A stretch of 64,000 nt of DNA from Actinosynnema sp042752395 (GTDB taxonomy: Bacteria; Actinomycetota; Actinomycetes; Mycobacteriales; Pseudonocardiaceae): contig NZ_JBHYXZ010000032.1 of the NCBI RefSeq assembly GCF_042752395.1, positions 4,877-68,876 on the forward strand, given 5' to 3'. Below the pieces are notes generated by a model. That model saw only the letters and a list, made by a program, of their open reading frames with translations, did not search any database and was not told the DNA's origin. Below, piece by piece: positions 50,662 to 59,377 of this stretch (position 1 is the first letter of the stretch; the number at the start of each line of letters is the position of its first letter). Both the position numbers and the translations under genes were made by a program.

Positions 50662-51965
50662 GAACCCGAGGGAGAGCCCGGGCACGGGTGGGGCGGCTCG
50701 TGCTGGCCGTCGCGCTGCTGGCGTCCGGCGCGTGCGCGACGACCGCGAGCGGCACGGTCACCGTGCTGGGGCCGTGGACCGGCTCCGAGGAGGACGCCTT
50801 CCGCGAGGTGCTCGACCGGTTCGAGACCGCCACCGGGATCGGCTACGAGTACCGGGGCACGCGTGCCGTCGACCAGGTGCTCGCCGCCGACGTCCAGCGC
50901 GACGCCGCGCCGGACGTGGCCGTCCTGCCCAACCCGAGCGTGTTGGCCGCGTATGCGCGGCAGGGCGAGCTGCACCCGTTGGACGAGGTGCTCGGCGACC
51001 GGAGCGGGTCGTACGGACCGCAGTGGTTGGCGCTGCAACGGGTGGGGCGGGACCGGCAGTACGCGGTGGCGGTCAAGGCCGACGTCAAGAGCACGATCTG
51101 GTACGCCACCGCGAACGCCGACTGGCCGACGCCGGTGACCTGGCAGGAACTCGTCGCGTTGAGCCGTCGGCTGGGCGCGGAGGGCCGCACGCCGTGGTGC
51201 CTGGGCATGGGATCCCCACCCGTGTCCGGCTGGCCGGGCACCGACTGGGTCGAGGACGTCCTGCTGCACTCCGCCGGGCCCGAGGTGTACCGGGAATGGG
51301 CCTCCGGTCGGCTCGCGTGGACGTCACCGCAGGTCCGCCAGGCGTGGCAGGCGTGGGGCGAACTCGTGGCGGCGCCCGGCGCGGTGCGAGGCGGCGCGCA
51401 GGCCGCGCTGCTCACGGACTTCGGCGACGCGGGGCGCGGGTTGTTCACGAACCCGCCCGGGTGCCTGCTCGAGTACCAGGCATCGTTCGCCATCGGCGGC
51501 TACCAGGCCGTGGAGCGCGAGGACGGCAGCACGCCGCGACCGGGGTCGGACTTCGACTTCTTCCCCTTCCCCGGTGGCCGGGTGTCGTCGGTGTCCGCCG
51601 ACCTCGCGGGCATGTTCCACGACACCCCGGGGGCAAGGGCGCTCGTCAGGTTCCTCGCGTCCGACGAGGCGCAGCGCATCTGGCCGGAGCTGCGCGGCGG
51701 CAGCGTGTTCTCGGTGAACAAGACCGTCACCGACGTCTACGACGACGACATCGGCCGCCGGATCGTCCAGAGGCTCACGGCGGAACCGCTGTGCTTGGAC
51801 GCGTCCGACCTGATGCCCGCGCGGATGACCGACGCGTTCTACCGCGCCGTGCTGGAGTACCTGCACGCCCCGGCGCGGTTGGACGCCCTGCTGGCCGACC
51901 TGGACGAGGTCCGGGCGAGCCTGGACGACCCGGAACAGTGGCTCGACGTCCCTTGCGGGCAGTGA
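50658..51965 (+). CDS. Extracellular solute-binding protein (family 1), likely sensor subunit
   Basis: The product is 435 aa. The N-terminus is a signal sequence (VGRLVLAVALLASGAC) whose Cys may be lipidated, although the lipobox SGAC is imperfect. The rest matches carbohydrate/amino-acid binding proteins of ABC family 1: WTGSEEDAFREVLDRFE, GELHPLDEVL, YAVAVKADVKSTIWY, FASDEAQ-like FLASDEAQ near the end. No permease or ATPase genes adjoin, so transport is unlikely. The arrangement suggests ligand sensing for the membrane protein and kinase, as GlnH does for PknG. Confidence 0.82.
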   Translation: MRTRGRARARVGRLVLAVALLASGACATTASGTVTVLGPWTGSEEDAFREVLDRFETATGIGYEYRGTRAVDQVLAADVQRDAAPDVAVLPNPSVLAAYARQGELHPLDEVLGDRSGSYGPQWLALQRVGRDRQYAVAVKADVKSTIWYATANADWPTPVTWQELVALSRRLGAEGRTPWCLGMGSPPVSGWPGTDWVEDVLLHSAGPEVYREWASGRLAWTSPQVRQAWQAWGELVAAPGAVRGGAQAALLTDFGDAGRGLFTNPPGCLLEYQASFAIGGYQAVEREDGSTPRPGSDFDFFPFPGGRVSSVSADLAGMFHDTPGARALVRFLASDEAQRIWPELRGGSVFSVNKTVTDVYDDDIGRRIVQRLTAEPLCLDASDLMPARMTDAFYRAVLEYLHAPARLDALLADLDEVRASLDDPEQWLDVPCGQ

Positions 51966-51975
51966 GGAGCAGCGC

Positions 51976-52353
51976 GTGCAGGAGATGGCCCGGTTCGTCC
52001 TGGAGGACGGCGGCGGAGTCGTGGTGGAGGTCGACCCCGTCCCGCACACGACCCGCGTGTCGCGCCGCGACGACCTGATCGCCGACGCCAAGGTGTCGTT
52101 CGAGAAGGCGTTGGAGAGCATCCGCGACGCGGCGGCCGCGGCACTCGGCCAGTTGCGGTCGATGAGCCGGCAACCCGACGAGGTGGAGCTGAAGTTCGCC
52201 GTGAAGCTGTCCGCGACCGCCGGGGCGGTGATCGCGAAGACCGCGGTGGACGGCCAGTTCGAGGTCAAGCTGAAGTGGGTGCGCGACCCGACGGCCGTGC
52301 CCGCTCCGGAGGAGCCCGAGCCGCAACCGACGGAGCCCGATCGCGCCGGGTAA
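51976..52353 (+). CDS. Trypsin-co-occurring (Trypco1, CU044_2847-like) small protein
   Basis: The product is 125 aa from GTG 51976 (ATG 51985 also possible) with GAGGAG upstream. The pattern fits the CU044_2847/Trypco1 family: short strand RFVLEDGG, helix FEKALESIRDAAAAALGQLRS, then PDEVELKFAVKLSATAGAVIAK and a final strand VKLKWVR. The family is defined by frequent neighbourhood to trypsin-like peptidase genes, which holds here (first gene of the same operon). A Pro/Glu tail ends the protein. It may be a protease substrate or adaptor; no biochemical function is known to me. Confidence 0.78.
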   Translation: MQEMARFVLEDGGGVVVEVDPVPHTTRVSRRDDLIADAKVSFEKALESIRDAAAAALGQLRSMSRQPDEVELKFAVKLSATAGAVIAKTAVDGQFEVKLKWVRDPTAVPAPEEPEPQPTEPDRAG

Positions 52354-52497
52354 CCCGAACGAGCGACAGCTCCCCGTGGCCATCTCGCATGGGGAGCCGC
52401 CGGCTCACGTTCACGGCGACACGCGGTGACGACGGCCGATCACAGCGAGGCGCGACGCTGCCCCGCTGTTGCCCGCACCGGGGTCGCCCAAGCGGTC

Positions 52498-52571
52498 GGT
52501 TGCTGCTCAGGGCCGGGGGTATCCGCGCGCCGTGGCCGGTCGGCGGGGTTAGTGGGATCGGCGAGGGGTAG
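52498..52571 (+). promoter_or_regulatory. Two candidate sigma-B/F-type promoters
   Basis: GGTT (52498) - 15 bases - GGGTAT (52517-52522) and GGTT (52547) - 15 bases - GGGTAG (52566-52571) match the general-stress sigma consensus GTTT/GGTT - N13-16 - GGGTAT. They lie 108 and 59 bases before the ATG of the SRPBCC gene. A similar motif precedes 55031. Confidence 0.5.
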
Positions 52572-52629
52572 CCCAGTCCACATCGGTCGCGTCCCGGGCC
52601 GTGCGCACCGGGGCGTTCGACCCGATCGG

Positions 52630-53643
52630 ATGCGGAGGCTGCCCGTGGCGCGACCGGCACGCCTGGCCGGAAGGCGAGGCAGGCGGGAAGAGGTGCAGAG
52701 GCGGGCTCGGCGGCTGGGTTGGCTGAGCTTCGCCCTGGGCGTGGTGCAGCTCGCGGCGCCGGGCGCGGTGCGCCGGCTCGCCGGCGTGGACGATTCCGCG
52801 CGGTCGCGGGCGGTGGCGCCGGCCGTCGGAGCGCGGGAGCTCGTCCACGCGGCCGGGCTGCTGACGAGCCGGCGGAAGGGCGCCTGGGTGTGGACCAGGG
52901 TCGTGGGCGACGCGATGGACCTGACCGCGCTGGGAGTGGCCCTCGCCCACCGCGACGGGAGCCGCCGGCGGCGGCTGGTCGGGGTCACCGGCGCCGTCGC
53001 CGGCATCACGGCGCTGGACCTGCTGACCGCCGTACAGGCCACCCGACAGGCACGCACCGGCTCCGTGACGGCGGCGCGGGACGTGCGCGAAGGAGGACCC
53101 GTGGAGTTGACAGCAACGACAACCGTTCGCAAACCCCCGTCGGAGGTCTACGCGTTCTGGCGCGACCTGGAGAACCTCCCGACGTTCATGGCGCACCTCG
53201 AGCGGGTCCGCACCACCGGTGACCGGACGAGCCACTGGTCGGCAAGCGCGCCGTTCGGCAAGGACGTCGAGTGGGACGCGGAGATCACCGACGAGACGCC
53301 CGGCGAGAAGATCGTGTGGCGGTCGACCGGGGAAGCCACCGTGCCGAACGCCGGCACGGTCCGCTTCACGCCCGCCCCGGACGGTGTGAGCACCGAGGTG
53401 TTCGTCGTCCTGGTGTACGAGATCCCCGGCGGCGCGGTCGGCAAGGCGGTCGCCAGGTACTTCGGCGAGGAACCCCACCAGCAGCTCGACGACGACCTGC
53501 GCCGGTTCAAGCAGGTCGTGGAGACCGGCGAGGTGGTCCGCTCCGACGGCGCGCCGTGGGGCAAGAGGGCGCGCGAGGAGTTCCCGCAACGGCCGGCGCA
53601 ACCGCTGTCGGATTCCGAGTTCGCGAAGGGGGCGGGCGGATGA
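52630..53643 (+). CDS. SRPBCC-fold protein with N-terminal membrane helices
   Basis: The product is 337 aa from ATG 52630. Residues about 25-150 form three or four weak hydrophobic helices (LGWLSFALGVVQLAAPG, ALGVALAHRDG, VTGAVAGITALDLLTAV) of the DUF4267-like kind. Residues about 160-310 are a polyketide-cyclase/START-like SRPBCC domain (VRKPPSEVYAFWRDLENLPTF, then WDAEITDETPGEKIVWRS). The stop overlaps the alcohol dehydrogenase start (ATGA). Related genes are common beside zinc alcohol dehydrogenases in soil actinomycetes. It perhaps binds lipid or quinone at the membrane under stress. The ligand is unknown. Confidence 0.8.
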   Translation: MRRLPVARPARLAGRRGRREEVQRRARRLGWLSFALGVVQLAAPGAVRRLAGVDDSARSRAVAPAVGARELVHAAGLLTSRRKGAWVWTRVVGDAMDLTALGVALAHRDGSRRRRLVGVTGAVAGITALDLLTAVQATRQARTGSVTAARDVREGGPVELTATTTVRKPPSEVYAFWRDLENLPTFMAHLERVRTTGDRTSHWSASAPFGKDVEWDAEITDETPGEKIVWRSTGEATVPNAGTVRFTPAPDGVSTEVFVVLVYEIPGGAVGKAVARYFGEEPHQQLDDDLRRFKQVVETGEVVRSDGAPWGKRAREEFPQRPAQPLSDSEFAKGAGG

Positions 53644-54815
53644 GGGCGACCACCTGGGCGGGCCGCAACAAGGTCGAGGTCCGCGACGTGCCGGAGCCGA
53701 GGATCCTCAACAGCCGCGACGCCATCGTCCGGATCACCTCCACCGCGATCTGCGGCTCGGATTTGCACCTGGTCGACGGCTACGTGCCGACCATGCAGGA
53801 CGGGGACGTCCTGGGGCACGAGTTCATGGGCGAGGTGGTCGAGGTCGGCCCGGGCGTCGCCCCGGACCGGCTGCGCGTCGGGGACCGGGTCGTCGTGCCG
53901 TTCCCGATCGCCTGCGGCGCGTGCGCCGCCTGCGCGGCCGAGCTGTACTCCTGCTGCGAGAACTCCAACCCCAACGCCGGGATCGCGGAGAAGATGTTCG
54001 GCCACCCGGTCGCCGGGATCTTCGGCTACTCCCACCTGACCGGCGGCTACGCGGGCGGTCAGGCGGAGTACGCGCGCGTGCCGTTCGCCGACGTGAACCC
54101 GCTGAAGATCGAGTCCGACCTGACCGACGAGCAGGTGCTGTTCCTGTCCGACATCCTGCCCACCGGCTACATGGGCGCCGAGATGTGCGACATCCGACCC
54201 AGCGACGTGGTGGCCGTCTGGGGCGCGGGCCCGGTCGGCCAGTTCGCCATGGACAGCGCCCGGCTCCTGGGCGCCGCGCAGGTCGTCGCCATCGACAAGG
54301 AGCCCTACCGGCTGGAACTGGCGGAACGGGCGGGCCACACGCCGGTGAACTTCGAGGAGGTCGACGTCCGCTCCCGGCTGCTGGAGCTGACCGGTGGGCG
54401 CGGCCCGGACAAGTGCATCGACGCGGTCGGCCTGGAGGCCACCCACGGCAGCGCGCACATCGCCGCCTACGACCGGATCAAGCAGGCCGTGCGGTCGGAG
54501 ACCGAACGCCCGCACGCGTTGCGGCAGGCGATCCTGTCGTGCCGCAGCGGCGGCGTGGTCTCGGTGATCGGCGTGTACGGCGGCCTGCTGGACAAGTTCC
54601 CCGCCGGCGCGTGGATGAACCGGTCGCTGACCCTGCGCACCGGGCAGTGCCACGTGCAGCGCTACATGAAGCCGCTGCTGGACCGCATCGAACGCGGCGA
54701 GATCGACCCGACCCGGATCATCACCCACACCCTGCCGCTGGACGAGGCGGAACGCGGCTTCGACATCTTCAAGAACAAGCAGGACAACTGCGAGAAGGTC
54801 GTCCTCAAACCCTGA
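53640..54815 (+). CDS. Zinc-dependent alcohol dehydrogenase (formaldehyde-dehydrogenase-like)
   Basis: The product is 391 aa of the medium-chain dehydrogenase family: catalytic zinc Cys in ICGSDLH and GHEFMGEV; structural zinc Cys in CGACAACAAELYSCC; Rossmann motif WGAGPVGQFAMD; long insert around GYSHLTGGYAGGQAEY as in glutathione-independent formaldehyde dehydrogenases. It is translationally coupled to the SRPBCC gene. Substrate is probably an aldehyde or alcohol formed under oxidative stress, with NAD(P). The gene 55031-56185 is a paralogue. Confidence 0.88.
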   Translation: MRATTWAGRNKVEVRDVPEPRILNSRDAIVRITSTAICGSDLHLVDGYVPTMQDGDVLGHEFMGEVVEVGPGVAPDRLRVGDRVVVPFPIACGACAACAAELYSCCENSNPNAGIAEKMFGHPVAGIFGYSHLTGGYAGGQAEYARVPFADVNPLKIESDLTDEQVLFLSDILPTGYMGAEMCDIRPSDVVAVWGAGPVGQFAMDSARLLGAAQVVAIDKEPYRLELAERAGHTPVNFEEVDVRSRLLELTGGRGPDKCIDAVGLEATHGSAHIAAYDRIKQAVRSETERPHALRQAILSCRSGGVVSVIGVYGGLLDKFPAGAWMNRSLTLRTGQCHVQRYMKPLLDRIERGEIDPTRIITHTLPLDEAERGFDIFKNKQDNCEKVVLKP

Positions 54816-54950
54816 CGACCACCCGGCGCCCGGCCACCGCGACGAGCGCCCGGCTGCGGGTGACCGCTCGGCCACGCCGGTTTCACGCTTTCGTGTCTCC
54901 CGCTGTGTGACGGCGAGTGCCGTGTGGACATCATCCTCAGTGGACCGTCG

Positions 54951-54974
54951 GTTTGGACGGTTTCCCCAGGGTAT
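54951..54974 (+). promoter_or_regulatory. Sigma-B/F-type promoter
   Basis: GTTT (54951-54954) and GGGTAT (54969-54974) with a 14-base spacer are an exact match to the actinobacterial general-stress sigma consensus, 57 bases before the GTG of the second dehydrogenase. Nothing else is seen in the gap 54816-55030. Confidence 0.65.
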
Positions 54975-55030
54975 TCGGCTCTGAAGGGGCCGCCCGGACG
55001 GAGGGAGGCACCCGCGACGAGGAGGTAGTC

Positions 55031-56185
55031 GTGAAAGCAGTGGTGTACGAAGGGCCACGGCAGGTCAGCGTCAAGGACGTGCCGGACGCGCGGATCGAGC
55101 GACCGACCGACGTGCTGGTGCGGATCACGTCGGCGAACATCTGCGGCTCGGACCTGCACATGTACGAGGGGCGGACCGACTTCGAGACCGGCCGCTGGTT
55201 CGGGCACGAGAACCTGGGTCAGGTGGTCGAGGTCGGCGCCGGGGTCGACAAGGTGGAGGTGGGCGACTGGGTAGTCCTGCCGTTCAACATCTCCTGCGGG
55301 CACTGCAAGAACTGCGAGCGCCTGCTGACGAACTACTGCCTGACCGCCCAGCCCGAGCCGACGATGGCCGGCGCCGCGTACGGCTTCGCCGACATGGGCC
55401 CGTGGGCCGGCGGGCAGGCCGAGCTGTTGCGCGTGCCCTGGGGCGACTTCAACTGCCTGCGGCTGGGCGAGGACGCCGAGGAGCGCCAGACCGACTACGT
55501 GATGCTCGCCGACATCTTCCCGACCGGCTACCACGCCACCGAGATGGCCGGCGTGCAGCCCGGCGACCAGACGGTCGTCTACGGCGCGGGTCCGGTCGGG
55601 TTGATGGCCGCCCTCTCGGCGACCATCCGGGGGGCGAGCAAGGTGATGGTCGTCGACCGGCACGCCGACCGGCTGAGGCTGGCCGAGTCGATCGGCGCGA
55701 TCGCCATCGACGACTCGAAGGTCGACCCGGTGCAGGCCGTGCTGGAGGAGACGATGGGTCTGGGCGCGGACAACGGCTGCGAGTGCGTCGGCTACCAGGC
55801 GCACGAGCCCGACGGCCGGGAGCAGGCCAACCTGACGATGAACCGGCTGGTCGCCTCGGTGCGCTTCACCGGGAAGATCGGCAACGTCGGCGTCTTCGTG
55901 CCCGAGGACCCCGGGGCCGGCGACGAGCTGGCCAAGCAGGGCAAACTCGCCTTCGACTACGGCATGTTCTGGTTCAAGGGCCAGCACATCGGCAGCGGCC
56001 AGGCCCCGGTCAAGAAGTACAACCGGCAGCTGCGCGACCTGATCGCCGCGGGCAAGGCCGAACCGTCGTTCATCGTCAGCCACGAGCTGCCCCTCGATCG
56101 CGCGCCGGATGCCTACGAGCACTTCGACAAGCGGGACGACGGCTGGACGAAGGTCGTCCTGCACCCGGCCGGGGCGGGTGTCTGA
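55031..56185 (+). CDS. Zinc-dependent alcohol dehydrogenase
   Basis: The product is 384 aa from GTG 55031 with GAGGAGG upstream. Medium-chain dehydrogenase marks: NICGSDLHMYEG, GHENLGQVVEVG, structural zinc CGHCKNCERLLTNYC, Rossmann YGAGPVGLMAA. It shares the plan of the preceding dehydrogenase but is clearly diverged. A PfpI-like gene follows within a base or two. The stress-type promoter in front suggests induction by osmotic or oxidative stress. Substrate not determined. Confidence 0.88.
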   Translation: MKAVVYEGPRQVSVKDVPDARIERPTDVLVRITSANICGSDLHMYEGRTDFETGRWFGHENLGQVVEVGAGVDKVEVGDWVVLPFNISCGHCKNCERLLTNYCLTAQPEPTMAGAAYGFADMGPWAGGQAELLRVPWGDFNCLRLGEDAEERQTDYVMLADIFPTGYHATEMAGVQPGDQTVVYGAGPVGLMAALSATIRGASKVMVVDRHADRLRLAESIGAIAIDDSKVDPVQAVLEETMGLGADNGCECVGYQAHEPDGREQANLTMNRLVASVRFTGKIGNVGVFVPEDPGAGDELAKQGKLAFDYGMFWFKGQHIGSGQAPVKKYNRQLRDLIAAGKAEPSFIVSHELPLDRAPDAYEHFDKRDDGWTKVVLHPAGAGV

Positions 56186-56186
56186 C

Positions 56187-56735
56187 GTGGCCGGGGAGCT
56201 GGACGGACGTCGGATCGCCATCCTCGCCGCCGACGGGGTGGAGCGGGTCGAGCTGGAGCAGCCGCGGCAGGCGCTGGACGACGCGGGAGCCCGCACCGTC
56301 GTGGTCTCCATCGCCGGCGGCGAGATCCAGGCGCGCGACCACGACCTCGAAGACGCCGGCACCTTCGCGGTGGACCGGCTGGTCGGCGAGGTGTCGGTGG
56401 ACGACTACGAGGCGCTGCTCCTGCCGGGCGGGACGGTGAACCCGGACAAGCTGCGGATGGAGCCCGCTGCGGTGCGGTTCGTCCGGGACTTCGTCCGGTC
56501 GGGCAAGCCGGTCGCCTCGATCTGCCACGGCCCGTGGAACTTCGTCGAGGCCGACGTCGCGCGCGGACGCCGGCTGACCTCGTGGCCGAGCGTCCGCACC
56601 GACCTGCGCAACGCCGGGGCCGAGGTGGTCGACGAGCCGGTCGTCACCGACGGCAACATCACCACGAGCCGGTCGCCCGACGACCTGCCGGCCTTCTGCG
56701 AGCGCATCGTGCAGGAGTTCGCCAAAGCGCCGTAA
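56187..56735 (+). CDS. PfpI/DJ-1-family protein (type 1 glutamine amidotransferase fold)
   Basis: The product is 182 aa from GTG 56187; GTG 56178 overlapping the previous stop is also possible. IAILAADGVERVEL at the start, LLLPGGTVNPDKLR in the middle and the nucleophile Cys in ASICHGPWNFVEA define the PfpI group, whose members act as glyoxalase III, deglycase or chaperone. Conserved Glu of the triad is likely in GVERVELEQ. Co-transcription with two aldehyde/alcohol dehydrogenases fits removal of reactive carbonyls. Bases 56736-56983 hold no gene. Confidence 0.88.
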   Translation: MAGELDGRRIAILAADGVERVELEQPRQALDDAGARTVVVSIAGGEIQARDHDLEDAGTFAVDRLVGEVSVDDYEALLLPGGTVNPDKLRMEPAAVRFVRDFVRSGKPVASICHGPWNFVEADVARGRRLTSWPSVRTDLRNAGAEVVDEPVVTDGNITTSRSPDDLPAFCERIVQEFAKAP

Positions 56736-56983
56736 GCCTTCACCGCTGCCGATCGGGCGTGCCCTCGTCGATCCCCGAACGCGCGCCCGTCACCCACCCG
56801 CGCCGGCGCACCCCGGAGCCGGAGCCGGCCGCCTCCCGCACCGAGCTGCGCAACCGCGGAGCCGATCGGGTCGTGGTGAACTCGATCGGCAGGCCGTTCC
56901 CCCTTTGTGCGTCGACCTCGACCGATGCCGGCCGTAACGACGGGCCGCGGCTCGGCGACGACCTCCACGACAGGAGGAGGGGT

Positions 56984-58888
56984 ATGGGGCGGCGTCTGCT
57001 GGTCGGGCTGCTGCTGGGCGGTGCGGTGTTGGGGTGGTTGGTTCCCTCCTACCTCGGTGCCGGGGGCGGCGACGAGTCGGCGAGTTGGAAGGCGGGCATC
57101 TTCTCGGCCTTGCTGTCCGTGCTGGCCCTGGTGATCGGACTGCCCGCGCGCAGGTCGGCCGTGGAGCGGGTCAGCACGCCGGCGCAACTCGACCAGGCCG
57201 AACGTGCGCTGCGGGCGTCGGTCCGGGCTTATCTGGACGAGGAGTTGCACCGCCGGGGGCTGGACGACGTGGTGATCCCGGTACGCCTGCGCACCGAGGA
57301 CGGGGAGCGGTTGGTCGTGGCGGCGAGCGGCGAGTTGGTCGCGCCACTCGCGGTGGACGCCCGGCTGCTCCTCGTCGGTGAACCGGGGGCGGGCAAGACG
57401 ACGGTCTGCCTGCTGTGGTGCCGGGCGCTGGCCCGCGACGACGGTCAGGCCGTGCCGGTCCTGGTGCCGGCGACGTCGTGGAGACCGGAGTACAAGACCC
57501 TGCGCCAGTGGGTGGCGGCCTGGGTGGCGGAGTCGGTCGGTGTGCTCGCCAACACCGCCGAGTACGGCGGCACGGCGGCATCGGGGCTGGTGGAGGACGG
57601 CCGTGTCCGGTGCGTGATCGACGGGTTGGACGAGCTTCCCGAGGCCCATCGCGGCGCGGTGCTGGACCTGCTGGCCGGCGCGGGCGCGAAGACGCCGTTC
57701 GTGCTGACCAGTCGCCCGGGTCCGTCGCGCAGACTGGCCGCGCGCACGTCGGGGATCCGCGGTCTGCGCCGAGTCGACCTGCTCCCCACCGTGCCGGCGG
57801 ACGCGGTCGCCTACCTCGCCTCGTTCGACGGCCGCTGGCGGCACGTGGACACCGGCTCCTTGCGACGCCTGCTGTCCACCCCGCTCACCGTCTACCTGAT
57901 GCGGCAGGTCTACCTCGACCGGAAGGCCGGTGGTGACGAACCCGTCGAGCGGGCGCTGTGGCGTGGTTTGGTGCCCTCGGTGTTCGAGGACCTGGCCGGG
58001 CAGGTCGCCCGCCGCTCGTCCGGCGCGCCGGGCCGGGCGTGGCCGGTCGAGTCGGCCGAGCGGTGGTTGTCGTTCCTGGCTCGGCGGTTGTCCGAACCGA
58101 CCGGCGAACTGCGGTGGTGGAACTTCCGCGAGCGCGTGCCGAACCCCATGACGGCGCCGGCCGTGATCGTGGGCGCGGTCGGGGTGCAGACCTACGTGGC
58201 GCAGGCGCTCGTGCTGGGCGTCGACATGAGGTTCTTCGCCCTGCTGAAGTCCTTCCTGTACCCCGCGGTGGGGCTGATGCTGGCCTCCATGCTGCCCAAC
58301 AAGCGGTTGTTCTACGTCGACGATCCGCGCGTGGACACCTCGGTGTCGCTGTCGTTCGCGGCCGGTGTTCTCGTCGGCGTGCTGGTGGGGACTTCCCAGG
58401 GCCCGGTGACCGGCATGGCGGCGGGGTTGTCCGCCGCGATCACCACGATCTTCTTCGGTGTGCGGGTGGTGGCGAGGCTCCGCTCGGTCAAGCGCACCTA
58501 CACGCACCCGGCCGAGGCGGTGCGGACCGCGCGGTGGCATGCGCTGGTGTCCAGCGGCGCGGTGTTCTGCATGCTCTCCGTCGTGCTCCACCGACTGCTG
58601 CCGCAGGCGATCGTGTGGGATCGACCGCTGCTCCTCTCGGCCACGGCCACGCTCATCGCCGGGTGGTTGCTGTCGGCATCGGTGTGGGGCGGTTACCTGG
58701 GGGCGCGATTGACCTGCGCCTTCCGGGGCCAGTTGCCGTGGCGGTTGGGCGCGTTCCTCGACGACACGAGCCGGATCGGGCTGTTGCAGCGGGTCGGCGC
58801 GCACTACGCGTTCCGCCACGCGAGGTTGCGCGCGGTGCTCGTGGAGGACACGGCTCCGCGGGAAGCGGCGAAGCCCTCGCCGCTGTGA
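56984..58888 (+). CDS. NACHT-domain NTPase with C-terminal membrane helices
   Basis: The product is 634 aa from ATG 56984 after GGAGGAGG. Two helices at the N-terminus (about 5-22 and 36-53) are followed by a NACHT domain (about 125-330): Walker A GEPGAGKTT (about residues 131-139), Walker B CVIDGLDEL and sensor FVLTSRPG. Residues about 385-580 contain six or so hydrophobic helices. NACHT proteins of bacteria include anti-phage defence ATPases and signalling switches; an integral membrane effector would be a membrane-acting one. No partner gene is seen, and the operon is single. Defence is only a possibility. Confidence 0.83.
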   Translation: MGRRLLVGLLLGGAVLGWLVPSYLGAGGGDESASWKAGIFSALLSVLALVIGLPARRSAVERVSTPAQLDQAERALRASVRAYLDEELHRRGLDDVVIPVRLRTEDGERLVVAASGELVAPLAVDARLLLVGEPGAGKTTVCLLWCRALARDDGQAVPVLVPATSWRPEYKTLRQWVAAWVAESVGVLANTAEYGGTAASGLVEDGRVRCVIDGLDELPEAHRGAVLDLLAGAGAKTPFVLTSRPGPSRRLAARTSGIRGLRRVDLLPTVPADAVAYLASFDGRWRHVDTGSLRRLLSTPLTVYLMRQVYLDRKAGGDEPVERALWRGLVPSVFEDLAGQVARRSSGAPGRAWPVESAERWLSFLARRLSEPTGELRWWNFRERVPNPMTAPAVIVGAVGVQTYVAQALVLGVDMRFFALLKSFLYPAVGLMLASMLPNKRLFYVDDPRVDTSVSLSFAAGVLVGVLVGTSQGPVTGMAAGLSAAITTIFFGVRVVARLRSVKRTYTHPAEAVRTARWHALVSSGAVFCMLSVVLHRLLPQAIVWDRPLLLSATATLIAGWLLSASVWGGYLGARLTCAFRGQLPWRLGAFLDDTSRIGLLQRVGAHYAFRHARLRAVLVEDTAPREAAKPSPL

Positions 58889-58938
58889 GGTCGGCCGGCG
58901 AGGTTCCCGTCCTGCGCTTCGCCCTGGAGGCCGTCCGG

Positions 58939-58960
58939 GGGCGGGACCGCGGCCCCGCCC
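58939..58960. terminator. Hairpin between convergent genes
   Basis: GGGCGGG (58939-58945) pairs with CCCGCCC (58954-58960) around an 8-base loop, between the NACHT gene (plus) and the small basic protein gene (minus). It is suited to terminate both. Confidence 0.5.
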
Positions 58961-58968
58961 TCCGCCGT

Positions 58969-59274
58969 TCAGCGCTCCCCGCCGCGGCACTCCCGCAGCT
59001 CGCGCCGCGCCCGCCGCCGGTCACGGCGACGCGACCCGCGGCGGAAGTGGAACCACTCCCGTCGGCCTGCCCTGGTCTCCCGACGGATCGGGTGCCGCTC
59101 GGAGCCGCCCCAGTGGCAGCCGGACGTGCGGTGGCTCGTCGACGCACTGTCGGGCGTGATCTCGTCGGGCAGCGTGCACACGCCGTGCCGGTGGTCGTGC
59201 ACCGGCACGCAGGTGGTCATCGGCCGGTCGGCCATCCGGACCCACCACGGCCGGGTCCTGTCGGTCTTGCCCAT
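58969..59274 (-). CDS. Small basic actinobacterial protein, unknown function
   Basis: The product is 101 aa from the ATG at 59274, with GAAAGGTG 6-13 bases upstream. It begins MGKTDRTRPWWVRMADRP and continues with HDHRHGVCTLPDE, a central Cys/His pair (GCHWG) and a strongly basic tail (RRRDRRRARRELREC). I recall this plan from small uncharacterised proteins common in actinomycetes, with conserved DRTRPxWV and Cys/His residues that might bind zinc or nucleic acid. The function is unknown. Confidence 0.6.
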   Translation of the reverse strand: MGKTDRTRPWWVRMADRPMTTCVPVHDHRHGVCTLPDEITPDSASTSHRTSGCHWGGSERHPIRRETRAGRREWFHFRRGSRRRDRRRARRELRECRGGER

Positions 59275-59377
59275 CCGGTCACCTTTCGGCTCCGTGACGC
59301 CCCGGTGTGGGGCTGCCGCAAGAGCTGGTGCACCGTGATCACCTCCGACCGGGCGGGCGACGGGGCCGTGTTCGACC

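Noticed and set aside
50658..51965. ABC transporter binding protein for uptake
   Set aside because: No permease or ATPase gene adjoins, and the operon context points to a sensor.
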